Position numbers and translations under genes: made by a program. Shown here piece after piece: positions 8,063 through 18,372 of a stretch of 64,000 nt of DNA; within the stretch, counting starts at the first letter, position 1, and each line of letters starts with the position of its first letter. The stretch is from Isoptericola sp044389085. GTDB lineage: Bacteria > Actinomycetota > Actinomycetes > Actinomycetales > Cellulomonadaceae. The stretch spans positions 306,528-370,527 of the forward strand of contig NZ_JBIRXP010000005.1 of the NCBI RefSeq assembly GCF_044389085.1. Direction: 5' to 3'. Below the pieces are notes generated by a model. The model ran no database searches. It was not told the origin of the DNA and saw only the letters and a program-made list of their open reading frames with translations.

Positions 8063-10081
8063 GTGCGATCAGCTAGGGAACGGCGCAAGGGTGCGCCGGT
8101 ACGGGGACGGCACCGCGGCCGTGCCACCGCCACCACGGCCGCGGTCGCGGCGCTCGTCGCAGCGCCGCTCGCGGCCGCGAACTCGGCGGGTGCCGCCGAG
8201 CCCCGCGTCGACAACCCGTTCGCGGGCGCGGACCAGTATGTCAACGCGTACTGGTCGGACAACGTCACGGCCGCCGCGGACCGGGCCGGCGGCTCACTCG
8301 GCGACTCGATGCGCGCCATCGCGAACGAGCCGACGTCCGTCTGGATGGACCGCATCAGCGCCATCGAGGGCAACGCCGACGGGCCCGGGCTGCGGACCCA
8401 CCTCGACGCGGCCGTCGCGCAGAAGCAGGGCGACACACCACTCGTCTTCAATGTCGTGATCTACGACCTGCCCGGACGCGACTGCTACGCCCTGGCGTCG
8501 AACGGCGAGCTGCCCGCGACGGACGCCGGGATGGAGCGCTACAAGACGGAGTACATCGACGCCATCGTCGACATCCTCGACGACCCCGCCTACGACGACC
8601 TGCGGATCGTGGCGACCGTCGAGCCGGACTCGCTGCCGAACCTCGTGACCAACAGCAGCGAGCCGCTGTGCCAGCAGGCCGCGCCGTACTACCGCGAGGG
8701 CGTCGCGTACGCGCTGGACCGCCTGCACGACGTCGGCAACGTGTACAGCTACATCGACGCCGCGCACGCCGGCTGGCTCGGCTGGCCGAACAACGCCCAG
8801 CCCGCGGCGCAGCTCTTCGCCGACGTCGTCGGCAGCACCGAGGCGGGCTTCGACTCGGTGGCCGGCTTCGTCACCAACACGGCGAACTCGACGCCGCTGG
8901 CCGAGCCGTTCCTCGAGGACGGGAACTTCGGCAGCGGCGGCTTCGTGCGCCAGGCGGAGTTCTACGAGTGGAACGCCGACTTCGACGAGACGGACTGGAC
9001 CGCGCACCTGTACGACCTGCTCGTCGCCGAGGGCTTCCCGTCCTCGATCGGCATGCTGATCGACACCTCCCGCAACGGCTGGGGCGGGCCCGACCGGCCG
9101 ACGGCGGAGAGCACGTCGACCGACCTGAACACCTACGTCGACGAGTCCCGCGTCGACCGCCGCAACCACCGCGGCGCGTGGTGCAACCCCGCCGGTGCGG
9201 GTATCGGCGAGCGGCCGCAGGCCACTCCGGCCGGCTACCCCGAGTCGCACCTCGACGCGTTCGTGTGGGTCAAGCCCCCGGGCGAGTCCGACGGGTCGTC
9301 GAAGGAGATCCCGAACGACGAGGGCAAGCACTTCGACCGGATGTGCGACCCGACGTTCAACTCGCCCAAGCTGAGCGGCCTCCTCACCGGGGCGCTGCCC
9401 GACGCGCCGCTGTCGGGCAAGTGGTTCGACGCGCAGTTCGAGATGCTCGTCACCAACGCGTACCCGGCCATCGGCGACGGCGGCACCGACCCCGGCACGG
9501 ACCCGGACCCCGACACCGAGGCGCCGAGCGTGCCGCAGGGCGTGACGGCGACGGCGGACGGCACGAGCGTGACGGTGGGCTGGTCGGCGTCGACGGACGA
9601 CACCCGGGTCACGGGCTACAGCGTGCTGGTCGACGGCGAGGCCGCGACGACGTCCACGACGACGTCCGCCACGCTGACCGGCCTGGACCCGGACACCACC
9701 TACGAGATCACGGTCACGGCGCGGGATGCGGCGGGCAACGTCTCGGCGGCGTCCGCCCCGGTGAGCGTGACCACGGGCGCGGACGACGGTGGTCCGGGTC
9801 CGGTCGAGGGTGCGTGCACGGCGGTGTACTCCACGACGAACTCGTGGTCGGGCGGCTACCAGGGGCAGATCGTGGTCACCGCGGGTGACGACGGTGCCCC
9901 GGGGTGGTCGGTGACCGCACCGGCGGGGCTGTCCACCACGAACCTGTGGGGCGGTGTGCTCTCGGGCGGCACCATCACCGGGGCGGCGTGGAACGCCGAC
10001 CTGGCCCCGGGTGCGTCCGCGACGGTGGGCTTCGTCGCCAACGGCACCGCGCCCGCGGCCGGCCCGCTGTCCTGCAGCTGA
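8063..10081 (+). CDS. GH6 non-reducing-end cellobiohydrolase with FnIII and CBM2
   Basis: A 672-residue secreted exocellulase. The signal region runs to about residue 44, with a likely cut after AGAA. GH6 motifs are all present: YDLPGRDCYALAS with Asp 140, VEPDSLPNLV with Asp 189 as general acid, YIDAAHAGWLGW, WCNPAGAGIGERPQ and DAFVWVKPPGESDG. The size and insertions fit the exo-acting branch (C. fimi CbhA, Thermobifida Cel6B). A DPGTDPDPDTEAPS linker joins a fibronectin III module (about 485-575) to a short CBM2. The product releases cellobiose from non-reducing ends. The GTG at 8063 is the start because AGGAGG lies 5 bases upstream. The C-terminal modules are nearly identical in DNA to those of the GH48 gene. 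Confidence 0.93.
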   Translation: MRSARERRKGAPVRGRHRGRATATTAAVAALVAAPLAAANSAGAAEPRVDNPFAGADQYVNAYWSDNVTAAADRAGGSLGDSMRAIANEPTSVWMDRISAIEGNADGPGLRTHLDAAVAQKQGDTPLVFNVVIYDLPGRDCYALASNGELPATDAGMERYKTEYIDAIVDILDDPAYDDLRIVATVEPDSLPNLVTNSSEPLCQQAAPYYREGVAYALDRLHDVGNVYSYIDAAHAGWLGWPNNAQPAAQLFADVVGSTEAGFDSVAGFVTNTANSTPLAEPFLEDGNFGSGGFVRQAEFYEWNADFDETDWTAHLYDLLVAEGFPSSIGMLIDTSRNGWGGPDRPTAESTSTDLNTYVDESRVDRRNHRGAWCNPAGAGIGERPQATPAGYPESHLDAFVWVKPPGESDGSSKEIPNDEGKHFDRMCDPTFNSPKLSGLLTGALPDAPLSGKWFDAQFEMLVTNAYPAIGDGGTDPGTDPDPDTEAPSVPQGVTATADGTSVTVGWSASTDDTRVTGYSVLVDGEAATTSTTTSATLTGLDPDTTYEITVTARDAAGNVSAASAPVSVTTGADDGGPGPVEGACTAVYSTTNSWSGGYQGQIVVTAGDDGAPGWSVTAPAGLSTTNLWGGVLSGGTITGAAWNADLAPGASATVGFVANGTAPAAGPLSCS

Positions 10082-10194
10082 CCTCGCCGAGGTAGTCACC
10101 ATCCTGCCGAGGTAGTTCTCCCCGTGCCGAGGTAGTTCGAACCGCGTCGAGGTAGTGGACCAGACCACTACCTCGACACGGGGAGAACTACCTC
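9711..10194. repeat. Long inverted repeat, right copy (partner 169-652)
   Basis: This is an ungapped reverse-complement match to 169-652 over 484 bases, spanning the second half of FnIII, CBM2, the stop codon and most of array 2. The shorter block 9512-9619 matches 750-857. The two copies are in opposite orientation about 9 kb apart, so homologous recombination between them would invert everything between the cellulase 3' ends. Confidence 0.9.
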
Positions 10195-10234
10195 GGCACA
10201 GTGCGGACTACCTCGGCACGGCTCGGACTACCTC
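10089..10234. repeat. Palindromic array of GAGGTAGT cores at 20-base pitch (array 2, 8 units)
   Basis: Forward cores start at 10089, 10109, 10129 and 10149; reverse cores at 10167, 10187, 10207 and 10227. The left arm has exactly the spacers of the right arm of array 1 in reverse complement. The right arm differs from the left arm of array 1 by one extra 20-base unit (spacer CCGCACTGTGCC) and one substitution. The array fills the gap between the converging GH6 and thioesterase genes and stops 4 bases before the thioesterase stop codon. Confidence 0.85.
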
Positions 10235-10238
10235 GACG

Positions 10239-10742
10239 TCAGCCGCGGCGTCGGAAGGTCACCGGCTCCTCGAGGTAGGCCTTCCAGGCCGCGCGCTCCT
10301 CGTCCGCGATGCGGCGCGGGGCACCGGTCGCGGCGTCGACGACGACGATCGTCGTCGCCGCCTTGACGTACGCCTGGCCACCGGACGCCGGCCCCGTGCG
10401 GTCGAAGCCGCCGGGGACGCCGTCGTGCACCTCGTAGCAGACCTCCAGGCTCGCCCCGCCGATCGAACCGATCCACATCTCGACCCGGACCGGGGTGCGG
10501 GAGAAGGCGAGCGGGCGCAGGTACTCGATCTGCTGCCCGGCCACGAGCGTGTGCGACGTGGCGTGCGGGCCCGTGTCGAGGACCGCCGTGGGCCACTCCT
10601 CGCCGTCCGCGGCCTCAGGGTGCCGCCAGAACGCCGTGATGCGCGCGTCCTCCAGGAGGCGGAGCATCGCAACGTTGTTGACGTGTTGGTAGGCGTCGAG
10701 GTCCGACCAGCGCAGAGGGACGGGCACGTGCAGACGGGTCAT
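10239..10742 (-). CDS. Acyl-CoA thioesterase, hotdog fold (4HBT)
   Basis: A 167-residue single-domain protein. The N-terminal motif LRWSDLDAYQHVNNVAMLRLLEDAR is the 4-hydroxybenzoyl-CoA thioesterase signature, including the catalytic Asp. GQQIEYLRPLAFSRTPVRVEMW is the next conserved strand pair. Such enzymes hydrolyse acyl-CoA thioesters in the cytosol; the substrate cannot be deduced. Start taken at MTRLHV (10742), though an ATG 3 codons upstream is possible and neither has a strong ribosome site. It lies 45 bases downstream of the GTPase gene ending at 10787 and may be read through from it. Confidence 0.82.
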   Translation of the reverse strand: MTRLHVPVPLRWSDLDAYQHVNNVAMLRLLEDARITAFWRHPEAADGEEWPTAVLDTGPHATSHTLVAGQQIEYLRPLAFSRTPVRVEMWIGSIGGASLEVCYEVHDGVPGGFDRTGPASGGQAYVKAATTIVVVDAATGAPRRIADEERAAWKAYLEEPVTFRRRG

Positions 10743-10786
10743 GGTCCGCATCGTCGCACGGCCCCGGCCGCGCGCCGGAATCCGGG

Positions 10787-12499
10787 TCAGCCCGCCGCGA
10801 TCGCCGCCGCCGCCCGGCAGCGGGCCAGCGCCGCGAGCTCGTCCCCCACCGGCACGCGCACCATCCGGTCGGCCACCGCCGAGACGGACTCGCGCAGCCG
10901 ACGGCGCACACGGGCCGCGCGGCGCCGCGCGCCCCACGCCGTGAAGGCCCGCGCGACGAGCGCGAGCAGCAGGCCCACGACGAGCCCGCCCAGCGCGAGC
11001 AGGGTCGGCCACGGCATCTCGAGCACTCCCCCGCCGGAGCTCGTGAGGTCCAGCGTCAGCACCGGCAGGACGAGGGGCGGGAGCCGGAAGTACTCCACCA
11101 CCGCGGCGGCAGCGAGCCAGAGCAGCCCGACGACCGCGGCCGCGAGGAACAGCCACTGCAGCGCCCCCACCACGGCCCACCAGCGGGGCCGGCGCGCCGC
11201 CTCGAGCCGGGTGCCGACGACCGCCTGGTCCAGGTCGCCCGGCAGCCGGTCGATCGCGTCCTGCGCGCGGGCGCGTGCCACCAGCACCCAGGGGTCGGGG
11301 GCGCCGCTCGTCACCTCGTCGACGTACCGGCGGACGGCCGACGCCGCGGCCGCACGCACGGCGGGGCGCGTCGTCGGCAGGGAGCTGCGCACCAGCTCGG
11401 GGCGTTCGGCAGCCGCGCCGTCGGAGGCCGACCCGTCGGGCCGTCGCCGCAGCCCGAGGCGCCGCAGCGGGTCCCGCCGCAGACGCGACACCCACCGGGT
11501 CACCGGCCAGCCCGTGGCCAGGTGCGCGTCGCGCCGGTGCGTGGCCGCCACGGCGTCGGCGACGGTCGGCACCCCCGCGGCGGCCTCGAGCGCGTCCACG
11601 AGCTCGTCGGCCGCCCGCTCCCCGGCCCGGGACGCGGGGCTGGGGCCGCAGGCGTCCGCGATGCGCTGCGCCGCGGCGCGGGCGTCGGCCGCGAGCCGCG
11701 CGGTCGCCGCCTCGCGACGCGCGGCTGCCTCCGCGAGCAGGCCCTTGAGCTGGTCCATCCCCCGCCCGGTCGCAGCGGACACCGCGAGCACGCGGGCGCC
11801 GTCGAGCCCGTCGGCGGCGACCAGCCGGCGCAGGTCGGCGAGCATCGCGTCGGTCTCCGCGTCGGCCAGCCGGTCGGTCTGGTTGAGCACCACCACGACC
11901 ACCTCGGACCGCCCGGCGAGCGGGCGCAGGTAGCGCTCGTGCAGGGCAGCGTCGGCGTACTTCTGCGGGTCCACCACCCACACCAGCAGGTCGGCCCGCT
12001 CCACGAGACGCTCGGCCCGCACCCGGTGCTCGACGACGACCGAGTCGTGGTCGGGTAGGTCGAGCAGCACCAGCCCCGTCGAGATCCCCGCGGGGGCGCG
12101 CCGACCCCGCAGCCGGGCGAGCCCGCGCCGCGCGGGGCGCTCCGCCTCGTCGTCATCGGGCACCGCCATCTCCTCGCGCCGCTTGACCTCGAGCCAGTCG
12201 AGCAGCGGGCCCGCGCCGTCGCCCCAGACCGCCGCGACGGCGTGGGACGTGGTCGGCCGGCGCACGCCCACCGTCGCGATCTCGGAGCCCGCGACGGCGT
12301 TGAGCACGCTCGACTTGCCCGAGCCGGTCGCTCCCGCGAGCGCCACCACCGTGTGCTCCGCGGACAGCCCGCCGCGGACGCGGGCGCGCTTCACCACGCC
12401 GCGGGCGTCGTCGAGCAGCTCCCGGTCGAGCCGGCCGCTCGCCGCCACGATCGCCGTCTCCAGCGCCGCGGTCCGGTCCGCGAGGTCGATCCGACTCAC
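10787..12499 (-). CDS. Membrane-associated dynamin-like GTPase, B type, copy 1
   Basis: A 570-residue P-loop GTPase. Walker A GATGSGKSS lies at about 56-64, the G3 motif DLPDHDS at about 147-153, and the G4 variant NQTD at about 206-209. LVWVVDPQKYADAALHERYL is strongly shared with the gene at 18373. After a helical middle region come two hydrophobic segments (about 405-430 and 460-485), a membrane hairpin like the paddle of bacterial dynamin-like proteins. The GTG start overlaps the stop of the upstream A-type gene by 4 bases and has AGGAGGGGG upstream, so the pair is co-expressed. Streptomyces DynA/DynB are a possible parallel, but orthology is not shown. Confidence 0.72.
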   Translation of the reverse strand: MSRIDLADRTAALETAIVAASGRLDRELLDDARGVVKRARVRGGLSAEHTVVALAGATGSGKSSVLNAVAGSEIATVGVRRPTTSHAVAAVWGDGAGPLLDWLEVKRREEMAVPDDDEAERPARRGLARLRGRRAPAGISTGLVLLDLPDHDSVVVEHRVRAERLVERADLLVWVVDPQKYADAALHERYLRPLAGRSEVVVVVLNQTDRLADAETDAMLADLRRLVAADGLDGARVLAVSAATGRGMDQLKGLLAEAAARREAATARLAADARAAAQRIADACGPSPASRAGERAADELVDALEAAAGVPTVADAVAATHRRDAHLATGWPVTRWVSRLRRDPLRRLGLRRRPDGSASDGAAAERPELVRSSLPTTRPAVRAAAASAVRRYVDEVTSGAPDPWVLVARARAQDAIDRLPGDLDQAVVGTRLEAARRPRWWAVVGALQWLFLAAAVVGLLWLAAAAVVEYFRLPPLVLPVLTLDLTSSGGGVLEMPWPTLLALGGLVVGLLLALVARAFTAWGARRRAARVRRRLRESVSAVADRMVRVPVGDELAALARCRAAAAIAAG

Positions 12500-14502
12500 T
12501 GCTCCCCCTCCTCGCGCCGCCCGCGCGACCGTCGCCGTGACCACCAACCACCCCGCCGCGCCGTGGCCTCCTCGTCGGGGGCGGCCGTCGCCTCGGGCCC
12601 CGCGGGGGTCTCGGGCGGCCGGAAGGAGCCGGCGCCGCGCAGCAACCCGCCGCTCCACGGGCGGGTGGCGCCCTCCGGCGGCGCGACCCGCGCCGCACGC
12701 TCGGCGCGGGCTGCGGCGGCGACGCGGTGGGCGGCGTCCCGGACGCCGCCGGCGCCGGTCTCCCGGGTGCCCAGGGCGTCGAGCTGCGCCGTGTACCGGG
12801 CGGCCTGGCCCCGCAGGACGGCGTCGACACGGCCGTTCAGCCGTTCCTTCGCCTGCGCCGCCAGCTGACGCACCGCCTCGTCCCCGAAGACCGCCTCGAG
12901 CAGCTTCTGGGCGACGATCGCGGTGCCGCCGGCGATGCCGATCTCCGCGCCCGTCAGGCCGGCGGTCGAGGCGAAGACGATGACCATGAGGCTGACGCCG
13001 AGCGCGTTGACGCCGAAGGAGACCGCGCGGGCCGTGCCGCGTCGCGACTCTCCCTGCTCGCGCACGAGGGACAGCACGTCGTCCTGCCAGCCGCGGATCT
13101 GCTCCGCGACCTCGGTGCGCAGCGCGGCGGGCACCCGCGCCAGGTCGAGGCCGTCCAGGAGGGCTGCGCCCGCGCCGTCGCCCCGCCAGGCCGCGAAGGT
13201 GCGCTCGGCGGCCTGCTCCGCCGCGTCGAGGATGACCGACTCCAGCCCGTGCGCGATGGCCTGCTCCACCTGCGGCGCCTCCTTGGGGCGGCCGCGGAAG
13301 AACCGCGCCACCGCGTCCCGCACGCGCCCCACGCCCGCCTCGACGGAGCGGAAGAACTCGCCCGTCCCGACGAAGTCCTGCCAGCGGGCCAGCACCTCTC
13401 CCCGCAGCAGCGCGCCGTCGGACGTCGCGGTCTCCACCTGCTCCAGCGCCTCCGCGTGGTACCTGCGGACGGCGTCGCGCAGCCGGGCGTCGGCCACCTC
13501 CTGCCCGTCTGCGGTCTCCGCGAGCGCGACGGCGCGCCGGACGAGGTCGTCGACGACGCCGTCGCGCGTGGCGGCGATGACACGTGCCCGGGCCTCCGGG
13601 TCGCCGCCCAGCCCCGACAGCCAGGTCGCGACCTCGGCGACCTCGGCCTCCGGCAGCAGGCCGTCGACGAGGGCGCCGGGCCCCTGCTCGGCCGCCTCGC
13701 CGAGCACGAAGACGCGCGCGTCGCCCAGCCCGTGCTCCTCCGTCATGCGGCGCAGGTCGTCGGCCACGACCTCCGCTCCGGGGTCGACACGGTCGAGCAC
13801 GATGGCGACCTGCGCCCGGCGCCGCGCCGCCTGGGCGAGCAGGTCCCACGGCACGGCGTCCGCGTACCGGGCGGCCGTCGTGACGAAGAGCCACAGGTCG
13901 GCAGCGCCCAGCAGCTGGGCGGACAGCTCACGGTTGGCCGTCTCGACGCTGTCGATGTCCGGCGCGTCCAGGAGCGCGAGCCCTTGCGGCAGCGCCTCGC
14001 TGGCGACCAGCCGCAACGCCGCGGACCCCTCGGCCCCGGGCGGGTCGGTCCGCGGGCTCGGCTCGGTGGGCCGAGCGTCTGACGGGTGCCCCGCCGACGT
14101 CACGCGCGCCAGGCCGGGCAGCACCCGGTCCGTGGTGAACCAGCGGGCGTCCAGGGGGTGGTGCACCAGGACGGGTGCGCGGGTGGTGGGGCGCAGGACG
14201 CCGGGTGCCGAGACCGGCTCACCGAGCAGCGAGTTGACCAGGGTGGACTTTCCCGCGCCCGTCGAGCCGCCGACGACGACCAGCAGCGGCGCGCGCTCCG
14301 CCCGCAGGCGCGGCAGCAGGTAGTCGTCGAGCTGGTCGGTGGCCTGGTGCAGGTCGGCCCGCGCGGCGCCGACACCGGGCGTCTCCAGCGGCAGGCGCAG
14401 CGCGCCGAGCCGCGCCCGCAGCGTCTCGAGCGCGTCGACCAGCTCCCGGGCCGCTGCCTCGTCCCGCAGGTCGGGGACGGGGGGCGTGTCCGGGTCGGTC
14501 AT
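12496..14502 (-). CDS. Dynamin-like GTPase, A type, copy 1
   Basis: A 668-residue GTPase. Walker A GGSTGAGKST lies at about 78-87 and G3 LLDAPDIDS near 175. The G4 position reads LDRVD instead of NKxD. The region DLWLFVTTAARYADAVPWDLL is nearly shared with the gene at 19959. A hydrophobic stretch (about 505-545, MVIVFASTAGLTGAEIGIAGG) could insert in the membrane. The tail is Arg/Glu-rich. It heads a coupled pair with the B-type GTPase. Start at MTDPD; a GC-rich segment with no clear ribosome site precedes it, so the start is moderately certain. Confidence 0.72.
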   Translation of the reverse strand: MTDPDTPPVPDLRDEAAARELVDALETLRARLGALRLPLETPGVGAARADLHQATDQLDDYLLPRLRAERAPLLVVVGGSTGAGKSTLVNSLLGEPVSAPGVLRPTTRAPVLVHHPLDARWFTTDRVLPGLARVTSAGHPSDARPTEPSPRTDPPGAEGSAALRLVASEALPQGLALLDAPDIDSVETANRELSAQLLGAADLWLFVTTAARYADAVPWDLLAQAARRRAQVAIVLDRVDPGAEVVADDLRRMTEEHGLGDARVFVLGEAAEQGPGALVDGLLPEAEVAEVATWLSGLGGDPEARARVIAATRDGVVDDLVRRAVALAETADGQEVADARLRDAVRRYHAEALEQVETATSDGALLRGEVLARWQDFVGTGEFFRSVEAGVGRVRDAVARFFRGRPKEAPQVEQAIAHGLESVILDAAEQAAERTFAAWRGDGAGAALLDGLDLARVPAALRTEVAEQIRGWQDDVLSLVREQGESRRGTARAVSFGVNALGVSLMVIVFASTAGLTGAEIGIAGGTAIVAQKLLEAVFGDEAVRQLAAQAKERLNGRVDAVLRGQAARYTAQLDALGTRETGAGGVRDAAHRVAAAARAERAARVAPPEGATRPWSGGLLRGAGSFRPPETPAGPEATAAPDEEATARRGGWWSRRRSRGRREEGEQ

Positions 14503-14650
14503 GTGCCCAGTGTGCCCATCAGGGACGATCCGTGCAGAGCCGACCTGTGAGATGACGCACCCGACCGCCCCGGACGGCCCGATCCGCGGTGGAATGGGAC
14601 GGCACGACGGCGTGCCGCGCGCCGGCCCACCGGACCCCTGGAGGCAGCAG

Positions 14651-14982
14651 GTGACCAGCACGTTCCGCATCCCCCGCAAGGAGCTCACGGACCTGTACGG
14701 CCGCGCCGTCGCCTGGTACGCGCGGCGCACGTTCGGGCAGGTGCCCGACAGCGCGTACGTCCTCGCTCACCACCCGCGCGCGATGCGCGCCATGTTCGGG
14801 CTCGAGATGAAGATCGGGCGGTGGAAGTCGCTCGACCCCACCCTCAAGACGGCTCCCCCGCGATGGTCGAGCTGACCGAGATGGTCGCCGTCGAGAACAT
14901 GCGGGCGCGGTCGTACTCCGCCGCGGGCGTGCAGAGCCAGGGCTACTCGGACGTGTGCGAGCTACCGCTCGCGTCGTCCTGA
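14651..14982 (+). pseudogene. Carboxymuconolactone decarboxylase (AhpD-like) remnant
   Basis: The GTG at 14651, with GGAGG upstream, opens a frame reading TSTFRIPRKELTDLYGRAV then RRTFGQVPDSAYVLAHHPRAM, the usual N-terminus of AhpD-like carboxymuconolactone decarboxylases. It stops at 14875. The family's C-terminus (VELTEMVAVENMRARSYSA, then QGYSDVCELPLA) continues in another frame from about 14866 to 14982. The middle of the protein, including the CxxC redox centre, is missing. An internal deletion of roughly 80 codons plus a frame change has destroyed the gene. In intact relatives this is a peroxidase-like protein. Confidence 0.75.
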
Positions 14983-15002
14983 CGCGCCTCCTGTCCGGCC
15001 CG

Positions 15003-15971
15003 TCAGCCCAGGCGACGGCGGAGCCACGCCACGCACGCCTCGCCCTGGGCGCGCTGGAACGCCCGCAGGTGCGGGATCCCCGGGACCGGCGGCTGCAGCG
15101 ACGAGTGCACGAAGTACCCGGTGAGCGCGACGAGGTAGGCCGTCACGGCGTCGGCGTCGGTCCCTGCCGGCAGCGGGCGCAGGCGCAGCGCCTCCTCCGG
15201 CGTCGGGCCGCCCTCGACCTGCACGGCAGGCAGCATGCCCACCAGGTCGCAGAACCCCGCGCCCCGTCCTGGGTACGCCCAGTCGACGGCGAGCGCGCGC
15301 AGCCCGTTCGGGCCGCGCCCACGCCCGCCCTCGACGAGCACCGCGTTGTCGCCGCGCAGGTCCCCGTGGACGAGGCGGTCGCCGGCGACGGCCGCCGGCG
15401 CCTCGAGCTCGATGGTCGCGAGGCGGTCCAGCTGCCCGGCGAGCCACGGGTCGTACGACGCGAGGCCACCCGGGCGCTCCGCCGCGAGCCGCCCGACGAG
15501 CTGCGCGGGCAGCTCGTCGGCGAACTCGGGCAGCACCTCCGCGCCGAGGGCGTGCGTCCCCACCTCGACCGCGAGGTCGAGCACCGCGCGCAGCTCGTCC
15601 TCGCGCCAGGGGTGCGCCGGCGCACGGCCCTCGACGGCGTCGAAGGCCAGCACGACCCAGTCGGCTCCCTCCTCGACGCCGAGCTCGGCGAGCCACTGCA
15701 GGCGCGGCGCGGGCACGCCTTCGCCCAGCAGGGCCGAGCGCTCCGCCTCCTGGCGGTACAGGCCCACCGTGAAGGAGTGCTCGGGACCGACCGCCTTGAC
15801 GAACACCGCTCCGTGGTCGGTGCGCAGCGTGGACGCCAGGCCCTGGGAGTACCCGCCGTCGTGACTGGTCCACCCCGTCACCGGCGCCCCGAGCCGCGCC
15901 TCGATCCCCGCGCGCACGACGGCGGGCAGGTCGGGCCAGACGGGTCGGGTGCGGGCGGTGGTCACGTCCAT
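15003..15971 (-). CDS. APH-family phosphotransferase
   Basis: A 322-residue kinase-fold protein. The catalytic loop LVHGDLRGDNAVL (about 215-227) and the metal-binding AVDWAYPGRG are the Brenner and DFG-equivalent motifs of aminoglycoside phosphotransferase/choline kinase-like enzymes. AVFVKAVGP supplies the ATP-binding lysine. The family phosphorylates small hydroxylated molecules; no substrate or resistance phenotype can be assigned here. GATACT lies 6 bases before the ATG and there is no Shine-Dalgarno sequence, so a leaderless transcript is likely. Confidence 0.8.
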   Translation of the reverse strand: MDVTTARTRPVWPDLPAVVRAGIEARLGAPVTGWTSHDGGYSQGLASTLRTDHGAVFVKAVGPEHSFTVGLYRQEAERSALLGEGVPAPRLQWLAELGVEEGADWVVLAFDAVEGRAPAHPWREDELRAVLDLAVEVGTHALGAEVLPEFADELPAQLVGRLAAERPGGLASYDPWLAGQLDRLATIELEAPAAVAGDRLVHGDLRGDNAVLVEGGRGRGPNGLRALAVDWAYPGRGAGFCDLVGMLPAVQVEGGPTPEEALRLRPLPAGTDADAVTAYLVALTGYFVHSSLQPPVPGIPHLRAFQRAQGEACVAWLRRRLG

Positions 15972-16025
15972 CGCAGGAGTATCGCCGACGAGCAGACCCG
16001 TGCCCCACGCATTTCCCGGACGCAG

Positions 16026-16059
16026 GACGCCCCCGGCACCGTGGGATGCCGGGGGCGTC
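16026..16059 (-). terminator. Terminator hairpin downstream of ettA
   Basis: GACGCCCCCGGCA (16026-16038) pairs perfectly with TGCCGGGGGCGTC (16047-16059) across an 8-base loop. It lies 24 bases beyond the ettA stop codon. There is no T tract, as is usual in very GC-rich actinobacteria. Confidence 0.7.
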
Positions 16060-16083
16060 GCGCTGTGCGCGGAGAGCGCGGGC

Positions 16084-17766
<1,683 letters not shown>

Positions 17767-17894
17767 TGGCTCTGCTTCCACCGTTCGATCGCGCGGCGGA
17801 CCCGAGGGATCGGGTCCGAGAGGTTCGAGGCTCCAGCGGGCGGGCTGGAGGACCGGCATGGCGGCCGGTCCACCAGCCTACGCGACCCCGGGCC

Positions 17895-18323
17895 TCACAC
17901 GCCGACCGGCACCGGCTCGGGCTCCCGATCGGGCTCCGGCGCGTCCTCGGGTTCCGTGCGGTCGACCACGCGCGTGAACCGGGCCAGCCCGCGGGTCACG
18001 TCGGGCCCGACGCCGTACGCGTCGATCACCAGCTGCCAGCGGTCCTTGCCCTCCTTGTCCGTCCACTCCTCGGTGGACAGACGGCCGGTGACGACCACCG
18101 GGTCGCCCTGCGCCAACGACTCCGCCACGTTGCGGGCGCCGGAGCGGAAGGACTTCACCGTGAACCACAGGGTCTGGCCGTCGGACCACTCGCCGCTGCG
18201 CTGGTCGCGCACCCGCCGGGTGCTCGCCACCCGAAAGGTGGTCCACTCCACCCCGCCGTCGGACCGGTTCAGCGTCGGCTTCGTCCCGACGAACCCGTTC
18301 ACCGTGATGCTGACCTCGTTCAT
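17895..18323 (-). CDS. Single-stranded DNA-binding protein, secondary type
   Basis: A 142-residue protein with a full OB fold: VSITVNGFVGTKPTL, WTTFRVASTRR, WFTVKSFRSGARNVAESLAQGDPVVVTGRL, WQLVIDAYGVGPD. The tail is short and acidic/Pro-rich and lacks the DDDIPF tip that recruits repair proteins in the main SSB. It is therefore probably an SsbB-like paralogue rather than the replication SSB encoded beside rpsF. AGGAGGAGCG directly precedes the ATG. It lies downstream of the second GTPase pair with a 49-base gap. Confidence 0.87.
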   Translation of the reverse strand: MNEVSITVNGFVGTKPTLNRSDGGVEWTTFRVASTRRVRDQRSGEWSDGQTLWFTVKSFRSGARNVAESLAQGDPVVVTGRLSTEEWTDKEGKDRWQLVIDAYGVGPDVTRGLARFTRVVDRTEPEDAPEPDREPEPVPVGV

Positions 18324-18372
18324 GCGCTCCTCCTGGGTCCGGCCGTCGGCACGCGCCGACGGGCCCCCAGGA

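Noticed and set aside
9836..10081. Transposon or insertion sequence at the cellulase 3' ends
   Set aside because: The inverted repeats contain coding modules and arrays but no transposase gene or target-site duplication was seen.
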